Shown in pieces: positions 5,664 to 12,365 of a stretch of 12,365 nucleotides of DNA. This DNA is from JBGPHT01 sp041484525 (GTDB lineage Bacteria > Acidobacteriota > Terriglobia > Bryobacterales > Bryobacteraceae). Position numbers and translations under genes: made by a program. Every line of letters begins with the position of its first letter. The stretch's first letter is position 1. Where the stretch lies: assembly GCA_041484525.1 (NCBI GenBank), contig JBGPHT010000202.1, positions 1 through 12,365 on the forward strand. The letters run 5' to 3'. The notes beneath the pieces were generated by a model. The model was given only the letters and a program-made list of their open reading frames with translations. It searched no databases and was not told the DNA's origin.

Positions 5664-7636
5664 TGTATGTTGAGCTCCTTGTCGAATTGAAACAACAGCG
5701 CCTGTGCGCGCCTCTGTACAGCATCCGTCGCGACTTGAGCAAAGGATCGGATGTCCTTGACGAGCGCCCGCCCGAAATCTTCAATCTGCCTTCGAAGGGC
5801 GCTTGGCATTCCGCGGGCCACGCAGGCGGCGCGGATCAGTTGCCAACTCGCCAGGCGCGAATTCAAGTCCTCGGGGAATGCATTCTGGACTGTCAAGCCC
5901 GTCTCCACAGATCGCTCCACCTGCCCGGACTCGAGGTGAAGGCGCTGCAGGTAGAGTAATGCCGCAGCACGATCCTTCCGGCGGGCGCTGGTTTCACGGC
6001 AGACATCCGCATAGAGACCCGCTGCCGTGTCGGATTTCCCTTCCCATCGCAGTTCCGCAGCATATGCAATCCGCCTCGCCGGATCCGTTGCACTCGGGTT
6101 CGCTTCGAGGAAGCCCCGGTAAGAATCGGAAAAAGATGAAGTTGCCGAAGTAATAGCCCGCCCGAAGGTCGCGGTAGCGATTAGCTTCTTCAAGCCCTGT
6201 TCGCCCGAACGATCGCCCGGGGGCGCAAGCGCTTGGAGCTGCCAGCCCGTCGCAACGGCATTTTCGATATCCCCACTTCGCTCATACAGTGATAGAAGCT
6301 GGAAGAGAGCCCATGCGCGTTCCGAATCGTGAGCCCGATCTCCGGTCGAAAGCCGCTTCAGCACGTCGATTGCCTCAGGCACACGGCCTCGCTTCTGCAG
6401 CCAATTCGCAATTCGGGTTCCCGATCGCATGCCGGGCGCAACGCTTCCGCCAAACGCCGCCCGATAAGTAGCCATGGCGGCATCGCCTCTGCCATCGGCT
6501 AACGCGAGATCGATCAGCCCCGCAACGCCGATGTCCTGAAAGGCCGGATTGTTGGATGCGGCTAGTGCGGCGTACTCTCCCGCCGCGAGGGAGGTGGCGC
6601 CCTGGAGAACGTGAACGTAGGCCGCCTGTTCCGTGACCCATAACCGGACGGCGTCCCCGGACTCGCCAGGGCTGATGCCGCTGAAAACGGAGAGTGCAGA
6701 GTCAAGATGGCCGGCAGCCATCAGCGCGCTTCCCACCATCGGAAGAAGCTGCCGGTCCTGCGACTCCTGCAACAGTGCCACGGCTCCGTCTGCATCGAGT
6801 GTGTCCAGCCGCAAGAGTGCGCCATACACCAAGGCGCTGGGGGACTCGTCCTTAGGTCCACGCGCCAAGCGGCTCCCGGCGGCTGGAAGTGGCCGTCCGA
6901 AAGACACGGGGCGGTACAGTTCATCGCTCTCGGGGCTCGAGTTGTAAGGATCATCAGACGCCTGCATGACAGCTTGGCACGGCTTTTGACCGCAACTCCG
7001 GCGAACTCGGATATTCATCGATAGCCTTGCCACAGCAATCGCTTCGGTCCACCCGATTGAGCGCCTGGGGATTGCGACCTCGACTGAATACCCCGACGGG
7101 AACACTTGCAGGCCGGTCTTGACCCCGATTGCCTCCCAGAGTAACGGGTAAGAGAATCTCCGGGTGGTGCGAACGCCGTCTGTCACCGATGCGGAACCCT
7201 CAGTAACGGTCCGCCCGAATGCATCCGACGACACGCGTATGAGGCCAGTGCGGATGTGTGTCGATGGGTCGCCGGTCTGGCTGGAGATAAACACCTCAAC
7301 GGCGTCGTTTCGCCATGTCTGGTTGAACGGCGCGGTCTCGAAACGAAGCGAACTGGCGCGGATCGCGACGCCCAGATACAGAAACGAGTCATCCGCCAGG
7401 CATCGCGCGGTGGCGGTGCTGTCGTCCGCCAGTTCTCCACTCGATGTTTTCGACCATTTGAGCGGCTGCGCCACGGTCTGCGAATCCCAATCTGATAAAG
7501 CCCCGTCCACTCGCAGATCCGCGGCGCCGCGGACTAGCGAGCAACCGAAATCCCCACTGCCAGGTTCGTCGGCTGCCGCCAGAGTTGGCAGGAAGAGAAG
7601 AGCGATTGCGAAATAATACGGAACTATGGCTTTCAT
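5660..7636 (-). CDS. Exported CBM9-like domain protein with C-terminal helical (TPR-like) repeats
   Basis: The protein is 658 aa. Residues 1-22 are a signal peptide. Residues about 38-250 show hallmarks of a CBM9-like/DOMON-type beta-sandwich: VDGALSDW at 43-50, WRNDAVEVFI at 108-117 and GYSVEVAIP at 182-190. In known families this fold binds carbohydrate or heme; which ligand applies here cannot be read from the sequence. Residues about 260-655 are Ala- and Leu-rich helical hairpins resembling tetratricopeptide repeats, suggesting a protein-protein scaffold. Cysteines at 215 and 220 may pair. The ATG has AGGAG upstream and follows the previous stop by 18 nt; the stop overlaps the next start. 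A role in binding a surface polymer while recruiting its operon partners is inference. Confidence 0.8.
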   Translation of the reverse strand: MKAIVPYYFAIALLFLPTLAAADEPGSGDFGCSLVRGAADLRVDGALSDWDSQTVAQPLKWSKTSSGELADDSTATARCLADDSFLYLGVAIRASSLRFETAPFNQTWRNDAVEVFISSQTGDPSTHIRTGLIRVSSDAFGRTVTEGSASVTDGVRTTRRFSYPLLWEAIGVKTGLQVFPSGYSVEVAIPRRSIGWTEAIAVARLSMNIRVRRSCGQKPCQAVMQASDDPYNSSPESDELYRPVSFGRPLPAAGSRLARGPKDESPSALVYGALLRLDTLDADGAVALLQESQDRQLLPMVGSALMAAGHLDSALSVFSGISPGESGDAVRLWVTEQAAYVHVLQGATSLAAGEYAALAASNNPAFQDIGVAGLIDLALADGRGDAAMATYRAAFGGSVAPGMRSGTRIANWLQKRGRVPEAIDVLKRLSTGDRAHDSERAWALFQLLSLYERSGDIENAVATGWQLQALAPPGDRSGEQGLKKLIATATFGRAITSATSSFSDSYRGFLEANPSATDPARRIAYAAELRWEGKSDTAAGLYADVCRETSARRKDRAAALLYLQRLHLESGQVERSVETGLTVQNAFPEDLNSRLASWQLIRAACVARGMPSALRRQIEDFGRALVKDIRSFAQVATDAVQRRAQALLFQFDKELNIQ

Positions 7637-7654
7637 GACCGAGCTCTCCTAGCC

Positions 7655-9421
7655 TCAGAAATTGCACCCGAAGGTGGCGGAAACAGTGAAAGGCACCTGA
7701 TTGCTCGCCACGTTCGCGGAGGTCCTCACGTAAATCTGCCCGGCTCCTAGCGGCGTCGCGCCTGGCACTTGTACTGTGATGCTGTTGGCGTTGGCGCTCC
7801 AGTTAATCACCGTCAGTTGCCTATCCCCTCCGGTCAATCCCGTGATAGTGACGCTGCCTTGCGCGGAGCCGAAGTTGGAGCCATTAATGACGAACCCAAC
7901 CTGCGGCGGTCCGGACGGAAGGGAGAGGTAAGTAATCGTTGGTGTGGGGGGGACCAGTGAAACCGTGGCACTACCAGTCGCCGTTTGTTGGGCGACGCTG
8001 GTGGCCGTTACTGTCACCGGTTGCAGCACTGCAATGGTCCCCGGAGCCGTGAACAGTCCGGTGGACGATATGTTCCACGTCCCCGTGGGCGCGACGCTCC
8101 AGGTCACCTGCTGGTTGCTCGTCCCCGTTACAGTCGCGGTGAACTGCTGCGTTTGTCCCTGGCCTAGGGTTGCGCTCGCCGGGCTCACCGTGACACCCAC
8201 GGCGGTCACCTGGAATTGCTGCTGCTGATAAGAAGTCTGGTACCCGCCAGTGCTTAAGCTAATGATTCCCGTAGCGGCGCCCGCCGGGACCCGGGCTACG
8301 ACGGTGGTTGGGCTCCACGAATCGATCTGCTGAGCCAGCGTCCCGGCAAACGAAACCGTTCCCGAGGTGCCAAAGCCCGTTCCGGTAATCGTTACGGGCG
8401 TTCCTACGGCACCCGAGGTCGGGGATATACCCGTGATGTTTGGTGGCGCTGCAGTAAAATTTGCGGTGACGCTCCGGTTCGCGTTCATGGTCACGTAGCC
8501 GACTGAACCGCCACTCGAATCCACGCCGGTGAAGCCGCTGAATTGGTAGCCGGCTGCTGGCGTCGCGCTGATCTGCACCTGAGAACCGCTGGTGTATAGA
8601 CACCCGCTGGGACACGACGGAGTGGTGCTCCCGCCTCCGGAGGGGCTCACCGCAGTTATGAGCGAATACTGCTGCGCACCGGAGACGGTCCACGTTCCCA
8701 TCTGCTGCCATCCGGTGTACAGGCCCTCACTGTCGTAGGCGTTCAGGTAATTGTTCTTAGTGCTCGAAAAGGACGATTGAAATGCGACGTTCACGGTCAC
8801 TGCGAGCTGGTTACCGGAGGTACTGACGGACGTACCGCTGCCGTAGATGGTGCAATATGAGTTGCTCGCGAAACCTGAACTCCCTGGGTAGAAGCCACCG
8901 GTCCAGACAGTGCCCGAATTGTCGGCGAGGAACAGTAAATTGGCGCCTCGACTGTAGTAGATGTAGCATGCATTCGCGCCGGAAACCGATGTATTGAAGA
9001 GAGCATATACGTGCGCCAGGTTGCCGTACCCTGACGGACTTGAAACAGTCCAGGTGAAGGGCTGGCTTAGCCCGGCGCCGCTCGAAGGAGAAACAGATAC
9101 AGCAGAGGGCGCGGTTTCCACCCAGGCGTGAAACGTGGTTGGCGCCGTACCGGCAGTGGCTCGGAAACCGGGCCCGAGCTCGATGCAGTTTCCAGCAACG
9201 AATGTGACGCTGGCGCTGCCGTTGACGATGACACCCGTGGCTTTCAAGGCGTTGTTGTCGGAAAAGGTTGGGCTTCCAGAGCTGATCGTCTGGTTGGGCA
9301 CCTGGGTCGGATTGGTGCACTGGGCGGCCAGCACCGCCACTAGCAGGTTCGACGCGCAGAACCAGAGCACAGGCCAGAGCAGGGCCTTCGCGATAACCGC
9401 GAATGTCGGCGCCGTTCTCAT
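7655..9421 (-). CDS. Secreted multidomain protein: coathanger, InlB-like repeat, TIG and Ig-like domains
   Basis: The protein is 588 aa from the ATG at 9421. The signal peptide ends near residue 33 (VLAAQC). Then come a 3-coathanger-stack-like segment (about 35-105, with the typical IELGPGFRATAG), a conserved domain of unknown type (106-248, aromatic-rich, with several Cys), an InlB-B-like repeat (255-324, SATPAAGYQFSGF and TANFTA), a TIG domain (325-407, ISPTSGAVGTPVTITGTGFG), an Ig-like/Big2-type domain (408-492, VSPASATLGQGQTQQFTATV) and a second TIG-like domain (494-583). A GTG at 9430 is an alternative start, but GAGGTG lies 6 nt before the ATG and overlaps the previous stop. Such modular proteins are usually extracellular binding or matrix proteins; no catalytic motif is visible. 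Confidence 0.85.
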   Translation of the reverse strand: MRTAPTFAVIAKALLWPVLWFCASNLLVAVLAAQCTNPTQVPNQTISSGSPTFSDNNALKATGVIVNGSASVTFVAGNCIELGPGFRATAGTAPTTFHAWVETAPSAVSVSPSSGAGLSQPFTWTVSSPSGYGNLAHVYALFNTSVSGANACYIYYSRGANLLFLADNSGTVWTGGFYPGSSGFASNSYCTIYGSGTSVSTSGNQLAVTVNVAFQSSFSSTKNNYLNAYDSEGLYTGWQQMGTWTVSGAQQYSLITAVSPSGGGSTTPSCPSGCLYTSGSQVQISATPAAGYQFSGFTGVDSSGGSVGYVTMNANRSVTANFTAAPPNITGISPTSGAVGTPVTITGTGFGTSGTVSFAGTLAQQIDSWSPTTVVARVPAGAATGIISLSTGGYQTSYQQQQFQVTAVGVTVSPASATLGQGQTQQFTATVTGTSNQQVTWSVAPTGTWNISSTGLFTAPGTIAVLQPVTVTATSVAQQTATGSATVSLVPPTPTITYLSLPSGPPQVGFVINGSNFGSAQGSVTITGLTGGDRQLTVINWSANANSITVQVPGATPLGAGQIYVRTSANVASNQVPFTVSATFGCNF

Positions 9422-9427
9422 CTCGTT

Positions 9428-9433
9428 CACCTC
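9428..9433 (-). promoter_or_regulatory. Ribosome-binding site that selects the ATG at 9421
   Basis: GAGGTG on the minus strand lies 6 nt upstream of the ATG and overlaps the TGA (9434-9432) of the tail-fibre-like gene. The competing in-frame GTG at 9430 sits inside this site and is therefore unlikely to be the start. Confidence 0.65.
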
Positions 9434-9800
9434 ACCGTCCAGCCGTACCTGGTGTGCTTCCAGTCGCGCGGGTCTCCAACTGCGCGATGCGCTCGCGGAG
9501 TTCCTTGTTTTCCTTATCCTGCTGGATCATATGAAGCGTGAGCTCCTCGACCTTCGCCAGCAGTTTGGCTTGCATGTCACCGACGCTGACGCCCTTCTCC
9601 TTCACTTCCGCTTCTGTGGGGATATCAGGCAGATGGTGGTTCGCCTGGATGTACGCGTTGACTTCGCTCAGCGGCAGCAGCCGGTAGCCGGGACGGAAGA
9701 CGTAGTCGGACCAGCCGGTGTTCGTGACGATGACGTCTTTCGTGCCAATCGTTCCGTTGACCGACAGCAGATATTGCGGGTTAGTCGTCCCGATGCCAAC
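9432..9800 (-). pseudogene. C-terminal part of the tail-fibre-like protein, after a frameshift
   Basis: In the frame beginning at 9800 the tail-fibre sequence resumes: VGIGTTNPQYLLSVNG repeats the VGIGTTAPEAKLHVAG motif of the N-terminal part. It continues with YRLLPLSEVNAYI, HHLPDIPTEAEVKEKG and GDMQAKLLAKVEEL, then a coiled coil rich in Lys and Glu ending ERIAQLETRA. This C-terminal block is typical of tail-fibre-domain proteins of Bacteroidota and Acidobacteriota, where the coiled coil probably trimerises. The stretch of 122 codons ends at TGA 9434-9432 and has no good start of its own, so it is the second half of the gene starting at 10234. One base, a G on the coding strand next to 9800/9801, appears to be missing. 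The restored protein would be about 267 aa. Confidence 0.75.
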
Positions 9801-10234
9801 GTGCCGTCCCTATCGATGGTCATGCGCACGCCAGCAGAGATTGCATAGTGGTGGGTTCGAAATTTGAGCGTGTTTGAATACCCCACTCCACCTTCAGAGT
9901 CAGAGGTAAACTCGACCGACGAGCCAGCGCCGGCGAAGTCACCTCCGGTCTGGGCGGTGCCCACATATCTGCTTACCATGTTGTTCCAATTTCCCAACGA
10001 GAGACTTCCCGCCACATGAAGTTTCGCTTCCGGCGCCGTCGTTCCGATCCCGACGTTGCCGCCGCTCGTAACGGAGATGGCGTTGTTGTTCGGGTAGCTG
10101 GGCCAGGCCGACTGGCCCCACGCGGGCCGAGGGGCCGACGCCATCCAGACCACGGCCAAGCCGATAATCCACGCTCCGGTGGGAACCGCAAGTTTTGAGC
10201 ATGCACGACCGATTACGTTATGTGCTCGTTTCAT
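9668..10234 (-). CDS. Exported tail-fibre-like protein, N-terminal part (frameshifted)
   Basis: The start is the ATG at 10234, supported by a purine-rich AGAGGAAAG upstream and by a clear signal peptide (hydrophobic IIGLAVVWMA, cleavage near PAWGQ at 37-41). Residues 43-85 carry WPSYPNNNAIS and NVGIGTTAPEAKLHVAG, the repeat seen in phage tail-fibre-like and trimeric-adhesin-like proteins; residues 86-145 continue the stalk or head (GVGYSNTLKFRTHH, VRMTIDRDGT). After residue 145 the frame yields 43 unrelated residues and stops at 9668; real homology continues in another frame. It is the first gene of the minus-strand operon and diverges from the recombinase, 138 nt away. It is probably a secreted, trimeric fibre rather than a phage part, since no other phage gene is present. 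Confidence 0.75.
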   Translation of the reverse strand: MKRAHNVIGRACSKLAVPTGAWIIGLAVVWMASAPRPAWGQSAWPSYPNNNAISVTSGGNVGIGTTAPEAKLHVAGSLSLGNWNNMVSRYVGTAQTGGDFAGAGSSVEFTSDSEGGVGYSNTLKFRTHHYAISAGVRMTIDRDGTLASGRLTRNICCRSTERLARKTSSSRTPAGPTTSSVPATGCCR

Positions 10235-10327
10235 TCTGTCTTTCCTCTCTCGACCTCGCTGCGATCTTCTCTGGACCTGGTCTGACAACGCGGGAGCAGA
10301 AGAGTTAACCTGCCCCGACGCCACGAA

Positions 10328-10347
10328 TGGCGCGGCAACTCGCGCCA
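10328..10347. promoter_or_regulatory. Perfect dyad with 6-bp centre upstream of the recombinase (dif-like site or operator)
   Basis: TGGCGCG and CGCGCCA are exact inverted arms of 7 bp around the centre GCAACT, 25 nt before the recombinase start codon. Tyrosine recombinases act on short inverted arms around a 6-8 bp centre, so this could be a core site; it could equally be an operator or an mRNA hairpin. The arms do not extend convincingly beyond 7 bp. Confidence 0.35.
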
Positions 10348-10372
10348 ATATCAATCGGCCCAGGAGGCTCGA

Positions 10373-11236
10373 ATGGCTACTGCTTCCACCTCGTCGAACA
10401 CGAATCTGGAACGGAAACTCGAAGCGTTCGCCGACTACCTGTGTGCCCGGCGGGGTCTCGCGGAGTGCACCATCCTCGGATACGTCAGCGCGATCCGGCG
10501 GCTTTCCGCAACCATCGGACTGAACCTCGGTCATCAGGCTTTGGACCTGCTGATCGTCAAAATGCGCAAGGGCGGCGCGTCCTACGGTCACGCGGTCAAC
10601 ACGTCGCTCGCGCTCGAAAGGCACACCGAATTCATCGGCAATCCGATCCATCTCGGACGTCCGAAGAAACCGAAGAGGATGATTCCCGGCACGCCGACCG
10701 AGGCGGAAATCACGCTCATGATTGCGGCCTGCCGCACGATTCGAGAGAAGACCATCCTGTCTCTGCTGGCCTATTCCGGGCTGCGCAATAAAGAACTGTG
10801 CGGGTTGAAAGTCGCCGGCGTGGACATTGCCTCGCAGGTGATCCATGTTCAGGGTGGGAAGGGGCAAAAGGCCCGGGACGCATCCATCGCCGCGCCGGGC
10901 GCCGGGTTGGTCGTGGAATACCTTCATCGGAATCGGCCGGGAGCCGGGCCCGAGGAGCCGCTGTTCGTGACTCTCCAAAACGGCAACCCTTACCGGCCGC
11001 AGGATCTCCGCAAGCTCGTGCATGTCGTGGCCCGGCGGGCGCACTTCGCCAAGCGCGTCCACCCGCACCTGTTTCGTCATTCGCTTGCCACGAACATGCT
11101 GATCCGTGGCGCGCATATCCTCGCCATCAAAGAACAGCTCGGCCACGCCTTCGTGGAAACCACCATGGTGTATCTCCACGCTGCCCCCGTGGCCATGCAG
11201 GCGCAGTACCGGTTCTTCGCGCCGAACTATCTGTAG
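10373..11236 (+). CDS. Tyrosine recombinase/integrase, XerC/D-like
   Basis: The 287-aa protein has the normal two-domain plan of XerC/D-type recombinases: an N-terminal SAM-like DNA-binding domain (residues about 10-98) and a C-terminal catalytic domain. All catalytic positions are visible: Arg138 in YSGLRNKEL, Lys163 or Lys166 in GGKGQKAR, His232 and Arg235 in HPHLFRHSLAT, His258 in QLGHAF, and the nucleophile Tyr267 in TTMVYLH. It should cut and rejoin DNA at short inverted core sites in the cytoplasm. AGGAGG at 10362-10367 lies 5 nt before the ATG. It is the only plus-strand gene, divergent from the secreted-protein operon and convergent with the next gene (20-nt gap). It lacks the extra helix typical of integron integrases and is not close to a tRNA. 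It could move an element or invert nearby DNA; the target is unknown. Confidence 0.92.
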   Translation: MATASTSSNTNLERKLEAFADYLCARRGLAECTILGYVSAIRRLSATIGLNLGHQALDLLIVKMRKGGASYGHAVNTSLALERHTEFIGNPIHLGRPKKPKRMIPGTPTEAEITLMIAACRTIREKTILSLLAYSGLRNKELCGLKVAGVDIASQVIHVQGGKGQKARDASIAAPGAGLVVEYLHRNRPGAGPEEPLFVTLQNGNPYRPQDLRKLVHVVARRAHFAKRVHPHLFRHSLATNMLIRGAHILAIKEQLGHAFVETTMVYLHAAPVAMQAQYRFFAPNYL

Positions 11237-11256
11237 TCCTTCCTGCATCCGGCTCC

Positions 11257-11961
11257 TTACGGCAACAGGCCCAGCACGGTGAACGCGAAGCTCTTTGGGT
11301 TGGCATCTCCGGTCGCGTGCTGGAAGGGCTGCTGGCTGGCATTCCCCGCAAGGGTCGCGCCGACGGCGTCGCCGAGCTTTAAGTCCTTGCTGGCGATGTA
11401 GAATTGCAGAGCAGTATCGCGAGGCACGGCGATTTGATAGCTATAACTGTTCACTGCGGCCTGCGGACTCGCGGCGGCAGTCGGGCCTCCCGAGGCGTGG
11501 GCAGGATAATACAGGCATCTTGGCCCCCAGACGCCGACCGTGAGTTCCGGGCGGCGTCCATCCTTGGTCTTCTGGCTCATGACCTTCTGCGTATCCTGCA
11601 CTTGGATACTTAGAACGGAGGCCCCGGTTAGTCTTAAAGAGATCGCGGTAGCTACCTGTCCCGAGACCAACGTGACCATAGTGGGGCTACTCCACTGGCA
11701 CGGATCGAGGTATGCATCGCCCTGGACCTGCACGCACAACGAATAGTTGCCCGACGCGAGGCCCTGGATCTGGAATGCGCCATCGCCCCCGGACTTTGTG
11801 TTCTTGGCGAGCGGCGGCAGCCCGCTTCGAACTGCCATGACCAGCGCGGCGGGAATGGGTTTTTGCGTTTTAGCGTCCAGCACCGTGCCAGTCATACTGG
11901 CTGTTCCCGTTTGCCCGATCGCGGCCGGGACCGCGAGCAATAGTATGAGGATACATTTCAT
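11257..11961 (-). CDS. Exported carboxypeptidase-regulatory-like domain protein
   Basis: The protein is 234 aa with a short signal peptide (MKCILILLLAVPAAIG, then Q). Residues about 17-110 match the carboxypeptidase-regulatory-like beta-sandwich: TGTVLDAKTQKPIPAALV, then DGAFQIQGLASGNYSLCV and a final ITLRLTG-like strand (here ISLRLTG). Residues 111-234 are unassigned, with a Pro/Ala/Ser-rich stretch. Two cysteines (near residues 81 and 92) may form a disulfide. Such domains are common in secreted and outer-membrane proteins of Acidobacteriota and carry no enzymatic role by themselves. AGGGGG lies 8 nt before the ATG. The gene is transcribed towards the recombinase and apart from the main operon; no terminator is visible in the 20-nt gap. 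Confidence 0.8.
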   Translation of the reverse strand: MKCILILLLAVPAAIGQTGTASMTGTVLDAKTQKPIPAALVMAVRSGLPPLAKNTKSGGDGAFQIQGLASGNYSLCVQVQGDAYLDPCQWSSPTMVTLVSGQVATAISLRLTGASVLSIQVQDTQKVMSQKTKDGRRPELTVGVWGPRCLYYPAHASGGPTAAASPQAAVNSYSYQIAVPRDTALQFYIASKDLKLGDAVGATLAGNASQQPFQHATGDANPKSFAFTVLGLLP

Positions 11962-12231
11962 GGGTTAAGCCCCCTGATCGAGGCGCTGCAGATCAGCGAG
12001 ACTCGATCGGCGATCTTGGTGCTGAGGTCGGGAGAGACCACCCGATGTGGAACTCGGGCCGCCCCGAACAGCCGATCTCCCGCAGGGCAGGAATGACGAA
12101 GCCCGTAAGCAACGGCAGCACAACGACTCGAGCAAGCACTCAGCACCTAATAACTCCAACTTGAGCAAATGTGTACTTTAGTGGCATGCCGTGCCTTATG
12201 CCACCACCGTGGAGCCGAATCGACGCCAGCA
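11962..12231. other. Non-coding stretch inside the right inverted repeat
   Basis: Short minus-strand frames are present, including one of 62 codons whose TGA overlaps the ATG of the next gene, but none has a ribosome-binding site, a signal peptide or recognisable sequence. The region should hold the promoter of the gene at 11961. A hairpin, GTGGCAT / ATGCCAC (12181-12187 and 12198-12204, 10-nt loop), lies 27 nt from the inverted repeat. Confidence 0.4.
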
Positions 12232-12361
12232 CTAGCAGCCTGTGGTAAAGGTGGGTTTTTCTGAGCGAAGACCTTCGAAAAACGCGCACGAGGGGAGATG
12301 ACTAAGTAACGTCACCACTCGTCAAAAGGTTACCGCTCGCTGCCGTCGTGCGATGTTAATT
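12232..12361. repeat. Right copy of the 130-bp perfect terminal inverted repeat
   Basis: It is the exact reverse complement of 1-130, beginning sharply at CTAG (12232-12235). Four further bases (12362-12365, CCGA) follow at the edge and have no counterpart in the window because the left copy starts at base 1, so the repeat may be longer than 130 bp. The sharp inner edge with CTAG on both sides is what an insertion-sequence or element boundary would look like. Confidence 0.95.
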
Positions 12362-12365
12362 CCGA

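Noticed and set aside
9135..9848. A 237-codon plus-strand frame
   Set aside because: It lies opposite two clear minus-strand genes and shows no recognisable protein features.
9432..10234. Prophage tail region
   Set aside because: Only a fibre-like protein with a signal peptide is present; there are no capsid, terminase, baseplate or lysis genes. Secreted bacterial proteins of this type are common.
10373..11236. Integron integrase with gene cassettes
   Set aside because: No extra integron-type helix in the protein, no attC-like hairpins, and the neighbouring genes form an operon in one direction rather than cassettes.
9668..11248. A 526-codon minus-strand frame running through the recombinase region into the tail-fibre gene
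   Set aside because: The part above 10234 is antisense to a clear recombinase and has no export signal or domain. The real start is the ATG at 10234 with a ribosome-binding site and signal peptide.
11237..11256. Bidirectional terminator between the convergent genes
   Set aside because: The 20-nt gap has no stable hairpin followed by a T-run.
11958..12168. Two short minus-strand frames upstream of the gene at 11961, one with an ATGA overlap
   Set aside because: Neither has a recognisable domain, export signal or ribosome-binding site. The overlap can arise by chance.
1..12365. CRISPR array, tRNA or rRNA genes
   Set aside because: Reading through the window I saw no regularly spaced short repeats, cloverleaf with CCA-end context or conserved rRNA stretches.

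Overview
The window reads like a piece of an Acidobacteriota genome, perhaps Solibacter/Bryobacter-like. This is an inference from moderately high G+C and from the protein types: secreted TIG/Ig-like, 3-coathanger, tail-fibre-like, carboxypeptidase-regulatory-like and CBM9-like domains in large exported proteins. No rRNA, tRNA or housekeeping gene is present to fix the taxonomy.

Layout: the two ends are a perfect 130-bp inverted repeat (1-130 and 12232-12361). Between them almost everything lies on the minus strand and encodes exported proteins. Read in transcription order: (i) a carboxypeptidase-regulatory-like secreted protein (11961-11257); (ii) on the plus strand, a lone tyrosine recombinase with all catalytic residues (10373-11236), convergent with (i); (iii) divergent from the recombinase, a tightly packed operon of a tail-fibre-like protein (10234-9432, frameshifted), a multidomain coathanger/InlB-like/TIG/Ig protein (9421-7655), a CBM9-like plus helical-repeat protein (7636-5660), a small helical exported protein (5663-5124), a large TIG-type exported protein 'big A' (5121-3144, frameshifted) and a small exported protein 'small A' (3135-2606, frameshifted); (iv) a degenerate second module: the first ~60 codons of another small protein joined to the C-terminal half of another big protein ('big B', 2190-902, frameshifted), followed by an intact small protein 'small B' (898-302).

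The operon genes are joined by stop/start overlaps or gaps of 2-18 nt, so they are probably co-expressed and act together outside the cytoplasm; the function is unknown. The big+small pair is duplicated. One ~190-bp block is still about 89% identical between the copies (hand count), and the second copy has been partly deleted and fused.

At least five lesions (1-nt shifts, an apparent 5-nt insertion, an early stop, a fusion junction) fall in the surface-protein genes, while the recombinase and four other long genes look intact. This suggests decay or diversification of a surface-protein array; assembly error must be excluded. The most notable points are the inverted-repeat frame, the solitary recombinase with a dif-like dyad just upstream, and the uncharacterised secreted operon.
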